Shown piece after piece: positions 1-7,238 of a DNA stretch of 64,000 bases; within the stretch, counting starts at the first letter, position 1, and each line of letters starts with the position of its first letter. This DNA is from Sphingomonas adhaesiva (GTDB lineage Bacteria; Pseudomonadota; Alphaproteobacteria; Sphingomonadales; Sphingomonadaceae). Under the pieces are notes generated by a model, which saw only the letters and a list, made by a program, of their open reading frames with translations, made no database searches and was not told where the DNA came from. A program made the position numbers and the translations under genes. The stretch covers positions 248,001 through 312,000 of the forward strand of contig NZ_NWVC01000002.1 in NCBI RefSeq assembly GCF_002374855.1, in the 5' to 3' direction.

Positions 1-126
1 TGGGCCTATCAGGGCGGGCGGTACAAGGTGGTCGCCTTCGGCGCGGGCAAGCAGGACGTCGACGAATCGAATGCCGCGCAATTGTGGAGCACCGTCTACC
101 TCGCGGTGCAGCCGCCCAGGAAATAG
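1..126 (+). CDS. C-terminal end of an unidentified protein (5' end outside window)
   Basis: An open frame runs from the first base to a TAG at 124-126 and encodes 41 residues beginning WAYQGG and ending QPPRK. No start codon is visible, so this is the tail of a gene that begins before the window. The codon use is GC-rich like its neighbours. I do not recognise the family from so short a tail. It points toward the DUF6445/halogenase block on the other strand, leaving only 27 bases between the two stop codons. Confidence 0.6.
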   Translation, partial: WAYQGGRYKVVAFGAGKQDVDESNAAQLWSTVYLAVQPPRK

Positions 127-153
127 GCGCGCCGCGATCCGGCGGGGACGGCG

Positions 154-825
154 TCATTCCAGCATCAGGAACGCCGTCACCGTCAGCCGCCCGCGCGCCG
201 GATCGTCGCTCAGCGCCGCACCGGGCGCGATCGCACCGCTGTGGAGCAATGCGCTGCGATAGACGACCGCGCGGTTCGGCCGCGCCGCGACCATCGCGGT
301 CCGCTCGAACAGCGGCGTCGTATCCGCAATATAGGCCGCGGGCGGATCACCATCGCGGCGCAATTCGTCGTTCAGCGCCGCCAGATACCCCGCCGCACGC
401 GCCGTATCGATCGTTTCATATCCGGTCGCGCGGTGGCGGAAGAACGCCGTCCCATCCCCCTCCCCCAGATAATGGACCAGCGCGATGCGGCGCGGATCAG
501 TGGCATCGACATGCGGCAGCCGCTGCATGACGCTCAACCGCTCCGGCGGCGTCGTCACGATCGAGAAGCTGGCGTCGAGCAGCGACACGCCGCCGCGCTG
601 CCCGAACACGCCCGCCAGCACCGCGGTCAGCGCCGGGCGCACCGCCACGAAATAATCGGGCGGCAGCATCGCGCGGATGCCGGGATAATGGTGACGCCCC
701 GGCTCGAACCGCGCGGACAGCGCGGCCATGCGCAGCGCCGCCGGATCGGGATGGAAACCGTCGACGATCGCGATCGGCTGCCCCTCCGCGCCGATCCGCC
801 GGGCCACGACATCGGGCGCGGTCAC
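154..825 (-). CDS. DUF6445 family protein next to tryptophan halogenase
   Basis: A 223-residue soluble protein with no signal peptide or membrane segment. Its start overlaps the stop of the upstream halogenase by four bases (ATGA), so the two are very probably translated together. The spacing of HVDATDPRR, LVHYLGEGDGTAFFRH and a late RSALLHSGAI suggests a double-stranded beta-helix (2-oxoglutarate oxygenase or JmjC-like) fold with possible metal-binding His and Asp residues; that is inference from motif spacing. I assign it to DUF6445, a family commonly found beside flavin halogenases in sphingomonads and xanthomonads. The biochemical role is unknown. Confidence 0.75.
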   Translation of the reverse strand: MTAPDVVARRIGAEGQPIAIVDGFHPDPAALRMAALSARFEPGRHHYPGIRAMLPPDYFVAVRPALTAVLAGVFGQRGGVSLLDASFSIVTTPPERLSVMQRLPHVDATDPRRIALVHYLGEGDGTAFFRHRATGYETIDTARAAGYLAALNDELRRDGDPPAAYIADTTPLFERTAMVAARPNRAVVYRSALLHSGAIAPGAALSDDPARGRLTVTAFLMLE

Positions 826-2327
826 GGCGCGCCGATCAGCTGCGCCAGCGCGTCGTCGTGCATCGGCAGCGTCGGCGCGGCGCGCGCGATCACCTGCGCG
901 ATCTGTTCCACCTGCGCGCGATTGGTATCGGCGTCGATCGCGTCGGTGAGCGGATTGTAGCCGCTGGCGATCACCCCCTGACCGTCGAGCACCGCCAGCC
1001 AGCTGGCCTCGCGGAACAGCTCGTCACTGTCCAGGATCAGCCGCCCCGATCGGCGATATTGCGCGACGCGCGCGGACAGCGTGTCGGGCAGCGCCATGGT
1101 GCGGCAATGCCGCCACAACGGCTCGTCGCGTCCGCTGGTGGCGTGATAATGCAGGATCAGGAAATCCTTGATCCCGTCCATGTCGCGACCGAACAGCTGG
1201 TTGAACCGATCCGCGAGCGCGGGGTCCATGTCGCGGTCGGGAAACAGCGTCAGCAGCTTGGCGATCCCGCTCTGGATCAAATGGATGCTGGTGGATTCCA
1301 GCGGCTCCAAGAACCCCGACGACAGCCCGATCGCGACCACGTTCCCACGCCATGGCCGTCGCCGTGTCCCGGCGGTGAAGCGCAGCGTGCGCGGCTCCGC
1401 CAGCGCCTCGCCGTCGAGGTTCGCGAGCAATGTCGCGGTCGCCTCGTCCTCGCTCAGATGCGCGCTGGCATAGACGTAGCCGTTGCCGGTGCGGTGTTGC
1501 AGCGGGATGCGCCATTGCCACCCCGCCGCCCGCGCGGTCGATCGGGTATAGGGCGTCGTCGCGGCGACCCGCGCGCATGGTACCGCCACCGCACGATCGC
1601 ACGGCAGCCAGTGCGACCAGTCCTCCAGCCCCTCCCCCATCGCACCGTCGATCAGCAATGCACGGAAGCCGGAGCAATCGACGAACAATTCGCCGGCCAG
1701 CGTCTCGCCGCGTTCGGTGAGCAACGCGGTCACCTGCCCGTCGTCGCCATCGCGCACCACGTCGCGCAGCCGCCCCTCCACCCGCACCACGCCCGCGGCC
1801 TCCGCCAGCCGCCGCAGGTAGCGGGCGTACAGCCCGGCGTCGAAATGATAGGCATAGCCCAGCGTCGACAGGATCGACCGCGCATCGCCCACCGGCTTGG
1901 CGAAGCGCCCCTCCGCCGCCAGCCGTGCCGCCAGCGACAGCCCCGACAGCGGCACGTCGCTGCCCTGTGCGCGCGCCTTCAGCCAGCGATGGTGGAACGC
2001 CACCCCCGGCAGGGGCGCGCCATATTGGCCGAACGGGTGGAAATAGCGGTGGCCGGGCCGGGTCCAGTCGACGAATTCGATCCCCAGCTTGAACGTCGCC
2101 TTGGTCTCGCGCAGGAATTCGGCCTCGTCCAGGCCGATCAGGTCGTTGAACCAGTGGATCGTCGGGATCGTCGCCTCGCCGACGCCGACGGTTCCGATTT
2201 CGTCCGACTCCAGCAGGGTGATCGCCACCGAGCGCCCGAAGCTGCGCGACAAGGCCGCCGCGGTCATCCAGCCCGCGGTTCCCCCGCCCAGAATCACGAT
2301 GCGCGAAATACGTCGGTCGGTGCTCAT
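822..2327 (-). CDS. Flavin-dependent tryptophan halogenase family protein
   Basis: A 501-residue flavoprotein of the PrnA/RebH family, which uses FADH2, oxygen and halide to halogenate indole-type substrates. The dinucleotide-binding motif GGGTAGW lies at residues 14-20. The second family signature WQWRIP is at 270-275, with the two Trp residues that keep these enzymes from acting as monooxygenases. The lysine thought to carry the activated halogen aligns with K80 in TFKLGIEF, and the supporting Glu with E344 in EPLESTS. Length is normal for the family. It overlaps the DUF6445 gene by four bases. No peptide synthetase or polyketide genes are nearby, so the substrate is unknown; it may be a protein, peptide or imported compound. 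A reduced-flavin supply must come from elsewhere. Confidence 0.92.
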   Translation of the reverse strand: MSTDRRISRIVILGGGTAGWMTAAALSRSFGRSVAITLLESDEIGTVGVGEATIPTIHWFNDLIGLDEAEFLRETKATFKLGIEFVDWTRPGHRYFHPFGQYGAPLPGVAFHHRWLKARAQGSDVPLSGLSLAARLAAEGRFAKPVGDARSILSTLGYAYHFDAGLYARYLRRLAEAAGVVRVEGRLRDVVRDGDDGQVTALLTERGETLAGELFVDCSGFRALLIDGAMGEGLEDWSHWLPCDRAVAVPCARVAATTPYTRSTARAAGWQWRIPLQHRTGNGYVYASAHLSEDEATATLLANLDGEALAEPRTLRFTAGTRRRPWRGNVVAIGLSSGFLEPLESTSIHLIQSGIAKLLTLFPDRDMDPALADRFNQLFGRDMDGIKDFLILHYHATSGRDEPLWRHCRTMALPDTLSARVAQYRRSGRLILDSDELFREASWLAVLDGQGVIASGYNPLTDAIDADTNRAQVEQIAQVIARAAPTLPMHDDALAQLIGAP

Positions 2328-2435
2328 CCCCGCCTCTTACGGCGTTCCGCACCGCCCGGCGATGCCTGTCGGCGGGATCACCCCCGATTGACGACGACGC
2401 GGCCGTCGGCGGACTGTCCTGCCACTGCGGCGCCC

Positions 2436-2549
2436 TTACCCCTCCAGCACCTGCGCCACGACCTGCCCCGCGCCCGGTACGGCATCGGGCACGTCGGCGA
2501 CCGGAAGCGACGGGACGCGCCGCACCGGCGCGCGCATCGGCGCGCTCAT
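2436..2549 (-). pseudogene. Truncated N-terminus of a zinc-type (MDR) dehydrogenase
   Basis: A 37-codon frame starts with an ATG that overlaps the cupin stop codon (ATGA, 2546-2549), the usual sign of a coupled operon gene. Its product begins MSAPMRAPV and contains ADVPDAVPGAGQVVAQVL, the characteristic opening beta-strands of medium-chain alcohol dehydrogenases, where a zinc-binding CGICGSD-type segment should follow. Instead the frame ends at once with Glu-Gly-stop. The ~108 bases downstream, up to the halogenase start, show no continuation in any frame. I read this as a gene cut short by a deletion or by arrival of the halogenase pair. A functional 37-residue peptide is a less likely alternative. 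Confidence 0.6.
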
Positions 2550-3079
2550 CGCGCCGTGGCCAGTTCGTGCGGCGGGCGCTGCGCGGCCCATTTCGGACGC
2601 TCCGCCTCCAGTGCGGAGACGGTCTTGTCCCAGAAGGCGGTCGTCTTCCCCAGGAAGCGGATGTCGAACGTGTCGGCGGTGCGGAATTCCAGCACCTCCA
2701 CCCCGTCCGGTCCGGGCTTGTAATTGTACGGCACGTCGCGCCCGACGAAGAAGCCGTCGCCCGCGCCCAGTTCCTCCGTCCCCAGCCGCAGCGTTCCGGC
2801 GACGATGTAATAAAGGCAATCGGCATTGTGGCTGTGCAGCGGCAGCGGGAAACCGCTCTTGAACCAGGCGTAAGTCAGGCTCATCCCCGGCATCGCGAAC
2901 AGCAGCTTGACGACATTGCCCTCCGACGCGCCGGCCGCCTCCGCGCGGGTGATGCCGTCGGTGATGACGTCGGTCAGCCCCGTCACCTCCATGCACGACG
3001 TCTCGCGGTAATCGGACGCATCGGCCGCGCGATAGATCTGGAAACGGGGGGTGTCGCCGGCGTCGGACGGGGTGGTCAT
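2546..3079 (-). CDS. Cupin domain protein
   Basis: A 177-residue cytoplasmic protein with a single cupin barrel. The segment PLHSHNADCLYYIVAGTLRLG contains the usual metal-binding His pair and the Gly-rich turn; GAGDGFFVGRDVPYNY matches the second cupin motif. The start at 3079 is chosen because AGAGAG-type purines precede it by about six bases and the MTTPSD beginning fits the family. An earlier in-frame start would run through the SDR gene and is a shadow. It follows the SDR by 11 bases and is coupled to the truncated dehydrogenase. Such trios often degrade or modify aromatic or ketone substrates, but the substrate here is not evident. Confidence 0.8.
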   Translation of the reverse strand: MTTPSDAGDTPRFQIYRAADASDYRETSCMEVTGLTDVITDGITRAEAAGASEGNVVKLLFAMPGMSLTYAWFKSGFPLPLHSHNADCLYYIVAGTLRLGTEELGAGDGFFVGRDVPYNYKPGPDGVEVLEFRTADTFDIRFLGKTTAFWDKTVSALEAERPKWAAQRPPHELATAR

Positions 3080-3090
3080 GATCGCTCTCT

Positions 3091-3891
3091 TCACACGTTC
3101 TGGGATGCCGCCGCTTCCATGCGGGCGCGCAGATCGGGCTGGCCGGTATGGGCGGTCAGCCCGCCGTCGACCGGGATCGCCGCGCCGGTGACCGCGCTGG
3201 CGTCGTCGCTGGCCAGGAAGGCGGCCACCGCCGCAATCTCCTCGGGCTGCGCGAACCGACCGGCCGGGACGACCTGCTCCCATTGGGCGCGCAGGCCGGG
3301 GATCGCATCGACTCCGCTGGTCAGGATCGGCGTGTCGACCGGGCCGGGGCAGACGGCGTTGGCGCGGATGCCGTCGCGCGCATGGTCGATCGCCAGGCTG
3401 CGCGTGTAGTTGATGACGCCCGCCTTGGCGGCATTGTAGGCGGTGAAGCCATAGTCGGCGTGCAGCCCGCTGGCGGAGGCGGTGTTGACGATCGCGCCGC
3501 CGCCGCGCGCCTTAAGGTACGGGATGACCGCGCGGCAGCCGTAGAAGACCGCATCCAGATTGACCGCCACCACCCGCCGCCACTGGTCGATCGCCAGATC
3601 GGGGGTCAGCCCGTAGCAGCCGATCCCGGCGTTGTTGTAGAGGATGTCGATCCCACCGAAGGCCGCCGCTGTGTCCGCCGCCAGCGTTTCCAGCGCCGCC
3701 GCATCGGCGACGTCCACGCTGCGGAAGGCGGCGCGCTCCCCCAGTTCGGCGGCCAGCGCCTGTCCGCGCTCGACGTCCAGATCGGCGATCATCACCGCCG
3801 CGCCCTCGGCATGCACCCGCCGCGCGAACGCCGCCCCGATCCCCGATGCCCCGCCGGTCACGATCGCCACCCTGCCGCCGAAGCGCATCAT
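3091..3891 (-). CDS. Short-chain dehydrogenase/reductase (classical SDR)
   Basis: A 266-residue NAD(P)-dependent oxidoreductase of the classical SDR type. The cofactor motif TGGASGIG is at residues 12-19, an Asp at the end of beta-2 (ADLDVERG) suggests preference for NAD, NNAG is at 86-89, and the catalytic Ser139-Tyr152-Lys156 set lies in TASASG and YNAAK. The PGPV motif follows. The start is the first of two adjacent ATG codons, five bases after GGGAG. It is the first gene of a leftward operon with the cupin and truncated dehydrogenase. The upstream gap carries an inverted repeat and the TetR gene, so TetR control is likely. Substrate unknown. Confidence 0.9.
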   Translation of the reverse strand: MMRFGGRVAIVTGGASGIGAAFARRVHAEGAAVMIADLDVERGQALAAELGERAAFRSVDVADAAALETLAADTAAAFGGIDILYNNAGIGCYGLTPDLAIDQWRRVVAVNLDAVFYGCRAVIPYLKARGGGAIVNTASASGLHADYGFTAYNAAKAGVINYTRSLAIDHARDGIRANAVCPGPVDTPILTSGVDAIPGLRAQWEQVVPAGRFAQPEEIAAVAAFLASDDASAVTGAAIPVDGGLTAHTGQPDLRARMEAAASQNV

Positions 3892-3996
3892 GTCTCTCCC
3901 GCCGGCTCGGTTTTCGGCCGGGCGGAAGGTGCCGGGTCACCTCCTCGGGTCGCCATCGCGCTCCGGCTCACGCCCGGTAGAGCATCAACGCATTTT

Positions 3997-4028
3997 ATAG
4001 TCAACAACGACCAATCAATCGTGACTAT
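3997..4028 (-). promoter_or_regulatory. Inverted repeat, candidate TetR operator for the SDR-cupin operon
   Basis: ATAGTCA at 3997-4003 and TGACTAT at 4022-4028 form a perfect 7-base inverted repeat with an 18-base spacer. It lies in an AT-rich island between the TetR stop and the SDR start and overlaps the last codon of TetR. Read on the minus strand it also contains TATAAA, a possible -10 element for the SDR operon. Position and symmetry fit a binding site for the adjacent TetR; this has not been tested. Confidence 0.4.
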
Positions 4029-4666
4029 TCTCGGACATGCGTCTCGCAATAGCGGCGATGGCTCAGCTTCATTTCCTCGATCGCGGCGTTGACGACGTGG
4101 CGGTTGCTGCCCAGCCGATGCTCGATAATGAGGCCGCGCGCACTGGCGACGAGCAGCCATCCGCGCGCGACCATCGCCTCCGGCTCCACCAGTCCGCCCG
4201 CGGCCGCCAGCAAGCGAAGTTCGCCGGCGATCTCCGCCTCCACCTGCGCGGCGACCGGCTGGATCGCGGCGAGCAATTCCCCGTCCCAGCGTGCCGCGTG
4301 GAGGATGTCGGTCAGCGCCAGCCCTTCCGGGGTCGAATGCGTATCCCAGACGATGTCCGCGTAACCGGCCAGCCGCTCGAACGGATCGTCGACGGCGTGC
4401 GCGCGCGTCCGCGCCGCATCCATCACGGCCCGCATCGTCCGCTCGGCGGTGGCGATCGCAAGGTCGAGCCGGGTCGGGAACTGGTGCAGCACCGATCCGC
4501 GCGACAGCCCTGCCCTCGCCATGACGCTCTCGATCGTCATCGCCGCAAAGCCGGATTCGACGATCCGGTCCACCGTCGCCGCCAGAATGCGCTCGCGCGT
4601 CGCCGCGCCCTTGTCGGTCAGGCGGCGCGTCGGGCGCGTGATGAGGGCCGGGTCGCTGCTCTGCAT
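4025..4666 (-). CDS. TetR/AcrR family transcriptional regulator
   Basis: A 213-residue repressor-type regulator. The N-terminal helix-turn-helix lies at about residues 20-70, with RERILAATVDRIVESGF, TIESVMARAGLSRGSVLHQF and the DL.IA helix typical of TetR proteins. The C-terminal ligand domain is not diagnostic. It is transcribed in the same direction as, and just upstream of, the SDR-cupin operon, with 133 bases between them that hold an inverted repeat. Autoregulation together with control of the SDR operon is the likeliest arrangement. A longer overlapping frame on the same strand is a shadow. Confidence 0.88.
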   Translation of the reverse strand: MQSSDPALITRPTRRLTDKGAATRERILAATVDRIVESGFAAMTIESVMARAGLSRGSVLHQFPTRLDLAIATAERTMRAVMDAARTRAHAVDDPFERLAGYADIVWDTHSTPEGLALTDILHAARWDGELLAAIQPVAAQVEAEIAGELRLLAAAGGLVEPEAMVARGWLLVASARGLIIEHRLGSNRHVVNAAIEEMKLSHRRYCETHVRE

Positions 4667-4865
4667 GGGCCGATCTGACCCGGAACCCCGCGCAATTCAA
4701 TCTTCCGCTTCGATAGCGCAGGCGCCCTGCCCGCGAGCGCCCGCGGCATCGCTTGTCACCACCCGCCGCAAATTGCACGATTCCGTACTTTTAATGACCG
4801 ATCGGGCGAGACGTCGTGATTTCTAACCGCAAGACCATCTTCATGACGTGTGCCACGAGATCGAC

Positions 4866-4985
4866 ATGGCGCGCGGCATGACGCTCAAGGACATCCAGCA
4901 ATATTCGCCGGATCAGATCAACGGCAAGGTGCTGACCAGCCTGGATGCCGAATTCACGAAGATTCCGGCCAAGCCGGCGAAGTAA
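4866..4985 (+). CDS. Short ORF of unknown function before a strong terminator
   Basis: The frame encodes 39 residues from ATG at 4866 (MARGMTLKDIQQYSPDQING to IPAKPAK). It remains open upstream to a stop at 4824, so a GTG start at 4848 would give 45 residues. The peptide is helical and charged, has no signal sequence, and shows normal coding composition. A perfect 11-bp rho-independent terminator begins 20 bases after its stop, which supports a transcript ending here. It may be a small real gene or the surviving tail of a larger one. I do not recognise the family. The preceding 200 bases (4667-4865) otherwise hold no gene I can support. Confidence 0.4.
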   Translation: MARGMTLKDIQQYSPDQINGKVLTSLDAEFTKIPAKPAK

Positions 4986-5005
4986 TCGCATCCTTTGGGA
5001 GGAAC

Positions 5006-5040
5006 GGGCGGGAGCGATTGGTCCGCTCCCGCCCTTTTTT
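5006..5040 (+). terminator. Rho-independent terminator
   Basis: GGGCGGGAGCG at 5006-5016 pairs perfectly with CGCTCCCGCCC at 5024-5034 around a 7-base loop, followed by six T residues at 5035-5040. It is a textbook intrinsic terminator for a rightward transcript covering the short ORF at 4866-4985. Confidence 0.85.
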
Positions 5041-5138
5041 CGTGCCTGTCACACGCGCGGGCATCGATCGCCGACGTACGCGCGTGCGTGCGCCGTCATC
5101 GGGCGATGGGCGGTACGGCGTTGAAAAATGGGAACAGG

Positions 5139-5228
<90 letters not shown>

Positions 5229-5354
5229 GCGGAGGGACGCCGGAGCCGTGAAAACGGCAGCCGGCGGCGATCGAGGGGCGCCCCTAGCGCGGTCGGGCGG
5301 CGGACGCAAGCGGCTCGACGTTGTGCGATGCGATTTCCGCATTAGATAGGGGTC

Positions 5355-5732
5355 ATGATCCGCACGCACCTGTCGCCCCCTGCCATCGCCCTGCCCGAGG
5401 CGCCCGCGGTGGCGCATGCCCGTTTCTCGATCGGCGACGTCGTCCGTCACCGGATGCTCGACTTCCGCGGCGTGGTTTTCGACGTCGATCCCGTCTTCGC
5501 CAACAGCGAGGAATGGTATCAGTCGATCCCGGAGGGGCTGCGCCCGCGCAAGGACCAGCCGTTCTACCATCTGCTCGCCGAGAATATGGAATCGACCTAC
5601 GTCGCCTATGTTAGCCAGCAGAACCTGGTGCACGACGACAGCGACGAGCCGGTGGACCATCCCGCGATCGCCGGGCTGTTCGACCGGCGTGCCGACGGCG
5701 GCTACGGGCTTAAGCCGCTGCACCGCCACTGA
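5355..5732 (+). CDS. hspQ: Heat shock protein HspQ (hemimethylated-DNA-binding domain)
   Basis: A 125-residue cytoplasmic protein of the HspQ/YccV family. In E. coli HspQ binds hemimethylated DNA and acts as a specificity-enhancing factor for Lon protease. The core starts ARFSIGDVVRHRMLDFRGVVFDVDP, followed by WYQSIPEGLRPRKDQPFYHLLAE and YVAYVSQQNL, all family hallmarks. The start is supported by AGGGG seven bases before ATG. The N-terminal ~20 residues are Pro/Ala-rich and variable. It stands alone between the divergent tRNA-Ser and the rplU operon. Confidence 0.92.
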   Translation: MIRTHLSPPAIALPEAPAVAHARFSIGDVVRHRMLDFRGVVFDVDPVFANSEEWYQSIPEGLRPRKDQPFYHLLAENMESTYVAYVSQQNLVHDDSDEPVDHPAIAGLFDRRADGGYGLKPLHRH

Positions 5733-5769
5733 CCGGCCTGCCGGCATCGGCGGGGCGGCGGGATAGCGG

Positions 5770-5798
5770 TTGACACGAATCGCCCCATCCCTTAGCAG
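5770..5798 (+). promoter_or_regulatory. Probable sigma-70 promoter of rplU-rpmA
   Basis: TTGACA at 5770-5775, a 17-base spacer and TAGCAG at 5793-5798 lie about 65 bases before the rplU start. The -35 is a perfect consensus. This is the only strong promoter-like sequence between hspQ and rplU, fitting a highly expressed ribosomal protein operon. Confidence 0.6.
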
Positions 5799-5861
5799 CC
5801 GCGCTTCTCCCGTGAAGGTGCGCCCTTTGCGGGTCATGATATTTGGGAAGTGACAAGAGCC

Positions 5862-6158
5862 ATGTTCGCAGTCGTGCGCACGGGCGGCAAGCAGTATCGC
5901 GTCGCCGCCGGAGACAAGATCGTCGTCGAGAAGATCGAGGGCGAAGCCGGCGCGTCGGTGACGCTGGGTGACGTGCTGCTTGCGGGCGAAGGCTCGGAGC
6001 TGAAGGACGTCGCCGGCCTGACCGTCGCCGCCGAGATCATCGCCCAGGCCAAGGGCGAGAAGGTGATCGTTTTCAAGAAGCGTCGCCGCCACAACTATCG
6101 CCGCCGCAACGGCCACCGCCAGAACCACACGATCCTCAAGATCGTCTCGGTCGGCTAA
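5862..6158 (+). CDS. rplU: 50S ribosomal protein L21
   Basis: A 98-residue ribosomal protein that binds 23S rRNA in the large subunit. The start [14 protein letters not shown] is the universal L21 N-terminus; a GTG twelve bases earlier is in frame but sits directly on the GGGAAG ribosome-binding sequence, so I use the ATG at 5862. The Lys/Arg-rich C-terminus ([16 protein letters not shown]) is typical. It is followed after 27 bases by rpmA in the standard rplU-rpmA operon. Confidence 0.96.
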   Translation: MFAVVRTGGKQYRVAAGDKIVVEKIEGEAGASVTLGDVLLAGEGSELKDVAGLTVAAEIIAQAKGEKVIVFKKRRRHNYRRRNGHRQNHTILKIVSVG

Positions 6159-6185
6159 GCCCACAGCAGCGCAGGAGTATTCGCA

Positions 6186-6455
6186 ATGGCACATAAGAAA
6201 GCAGGCGGTTCGTCGCGCAACGGTCGTGATTCGGCCGGCCGTCGTCTTGGCGTGAAGAAGTTCGGCGGTCAGGAAGCGATCGCGGGCAACATCCTCGTGC
6301 GTCAGCGCGGGACCAAATTCTATCCGGGCCGCAACGTGGGCATGGGCAAGGACCATACCCTGTTCGCGCTCGTCGACGGTCGCGTCGTGTTCCACGACGG
6401 CAAGCTTGGTCGCAAGTTCTGCTCGGTGGACATGATTCAGGCCGCGGCCGAATAA
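6186..6455 (+). CDS. rpmA: 50S ribosomal protein L27
   Basis: An 89-residue ribosomal protein at the peptidyl-transferase centre. It begins [16 protein letters not shown], as in other L27 proteins without an N-terminal prosequence, and contains [12 protein letters not shown] and [16 protein letters not shown] lies ten bases before the ATG. It ends the rplU-rpmA operon, which is followed by an intrinsic terminator at 6526-6555. Confidence 0.97.
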   Translation: MAHKKAGGSSRNGRDSAGRRLGVKKFGGQEAIAGNILVRQRGTKFYPGRNVGMGKDHTLFALVDGRVVFHDGKLGRKFCSVDMIQAAAE

Positions 6456-6525
6456 CATCGGGCGACCATGCGGGTTGCCCACCAGGGCGACCCGCCGGTT
6501 CCGGGAACGGAACCCCGCCAGACAA

Positions 6526-6555
6526 GGGAGACGGGTCGTCCCGGCTCCCTTTTTT
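6526..6555 (+). terminator. Rho-independent terminator of rplU-rpmA
   Basis: GGGAG-A-CGGG at 6526-6535 pairs with CCCG-G-CTCCC ending at 6549, with one internal mismatch and a short loop, followed by six T residues from 6550. It lies 70 bases after the rpmA stop. Confidence 0.75.
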
Positions 6556-6629
6556 CTTGCTCCCTCCCCTGCCCTGTGTCGCGCCCGCGTCATCCGCGCG
6601 TGGCAGCGGCCCGATCGAGGAGACGGAGC

Positions 6630-7190
6630 ATGTTCGCGTTGACGCCCCGACTGACGTTACGCCCCGGCTGGCCGGAGGATGCGCCCGCACTGGCGCGCGC
6701 GATCGGCCACGAGGCGGTGGTGCGCAACCTGTCGCGCGCGCCCTGGCCCTATGGCGTGGCGGATGCGCAGGCGTTCCTGGCATTGCCGCGCGGCGCGCAT
6801 GAGGCGCGCTTCCAGATTTGCGAGCGGTTCGGCGATCATCGGCTGATCGGCGGCATCGGCCTCCATCTGGAGGCGCATGGCGACTGGGAACTCGGCTATT
6901 GGCTGACGCCCGACGCCTGGGGCCGCGGCTATGCGACCGAGGCGGGCCGCGCGGTGCTCGATATCGCCCGCCACGCGCTGGGGCTGCGGCGCGTGGTCGC
7001 GCGGCACTTCGTCGACAATCCCGCCTCCGGCCGGGTCATGCGCAAGCTGGGGTTCGCACCCACCGGCACGCGCTCGCGCCTCCCCACGCTCTCGCGCGGT
7101 GGCGAGGTGGAGTGCATCGACTTCGCGATCGACCTGCGCGGCGATGGCGAAGCGGCCGACGACCCGTCGAACATGCCGATCGCCGCCTGA
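6630..7190 (+). CDS. GNAT family N-acetyltransferase (RimJ/RimL-like)
   Basis: A 186-residue acetyl-CoA-dependent transferase of the RimJ/RimL branch (Acetyltransf_3). Visible features are the N-terminal TPRLTLRPGWPEDAPAL, the beta-4 strand WELGYWLTPDAWGRGYATEA containing the acetyl-CoA pyrophosphate loop (about residues 95-110), and the late VMRKLGFAPTGT. The ATG at 6630 is chosen because GAGGAGACGGAG precedes it; an earlier in-frame start would run through the terminator. Branch members acetylate protein N-termini, amino acids or antibiotics, so the substrate cannot be named. It is a single gene, convergent with the PF10118 gene. Confidence 0.85.
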   Translation: MFALTPRLTLRPGWPEDAPALARAIGHEAVVRNLSRAPWPYGVADAQAFLALPRGAHEARFQICERFGDHRLIGGIGLHLEAHGDWELGYWLTPDAWGRGYATEAGRAVLDIARHALGLRRVVARHFVDNPASGRVMRKLGFAPTGTRSRLPTLSRGGEVECIDFAIDLRGDGEAADDPSNMPIAA

Positions 7191-7238
7191 TCCCGCCCGC
7201 ATCCCCCGCACCCCACCCGGCGCGGGGGATGCGCCGGC

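Noticed and set aside
858..2723. A 621-codon plus-strand frame across the halogenase gene
   Set aside because: It is antisense to a gene with complete halogenase motifs and has Arg/Gln-rich low-information content.
154..4666. Reading the halogenase region as a natural-product biosynthetic cluster
   Set aside because: There is no synthetase, synthase, transporter or precursor gene in the block, and SDR, cupin and TetR genes are generic.
4791..4991. A 66-codon minus-strand frame opposite the short ORF at 4866
   Set aside because: The terminator and coding-like content favour the plus strand; no ribosome-binding site supports this one.
5850..5861. GTG start four codons before rplU
   Set aside because: It falls directly on the GGGAAG ribosome-binding sequence, and L21 proteins begin at MFAVV.
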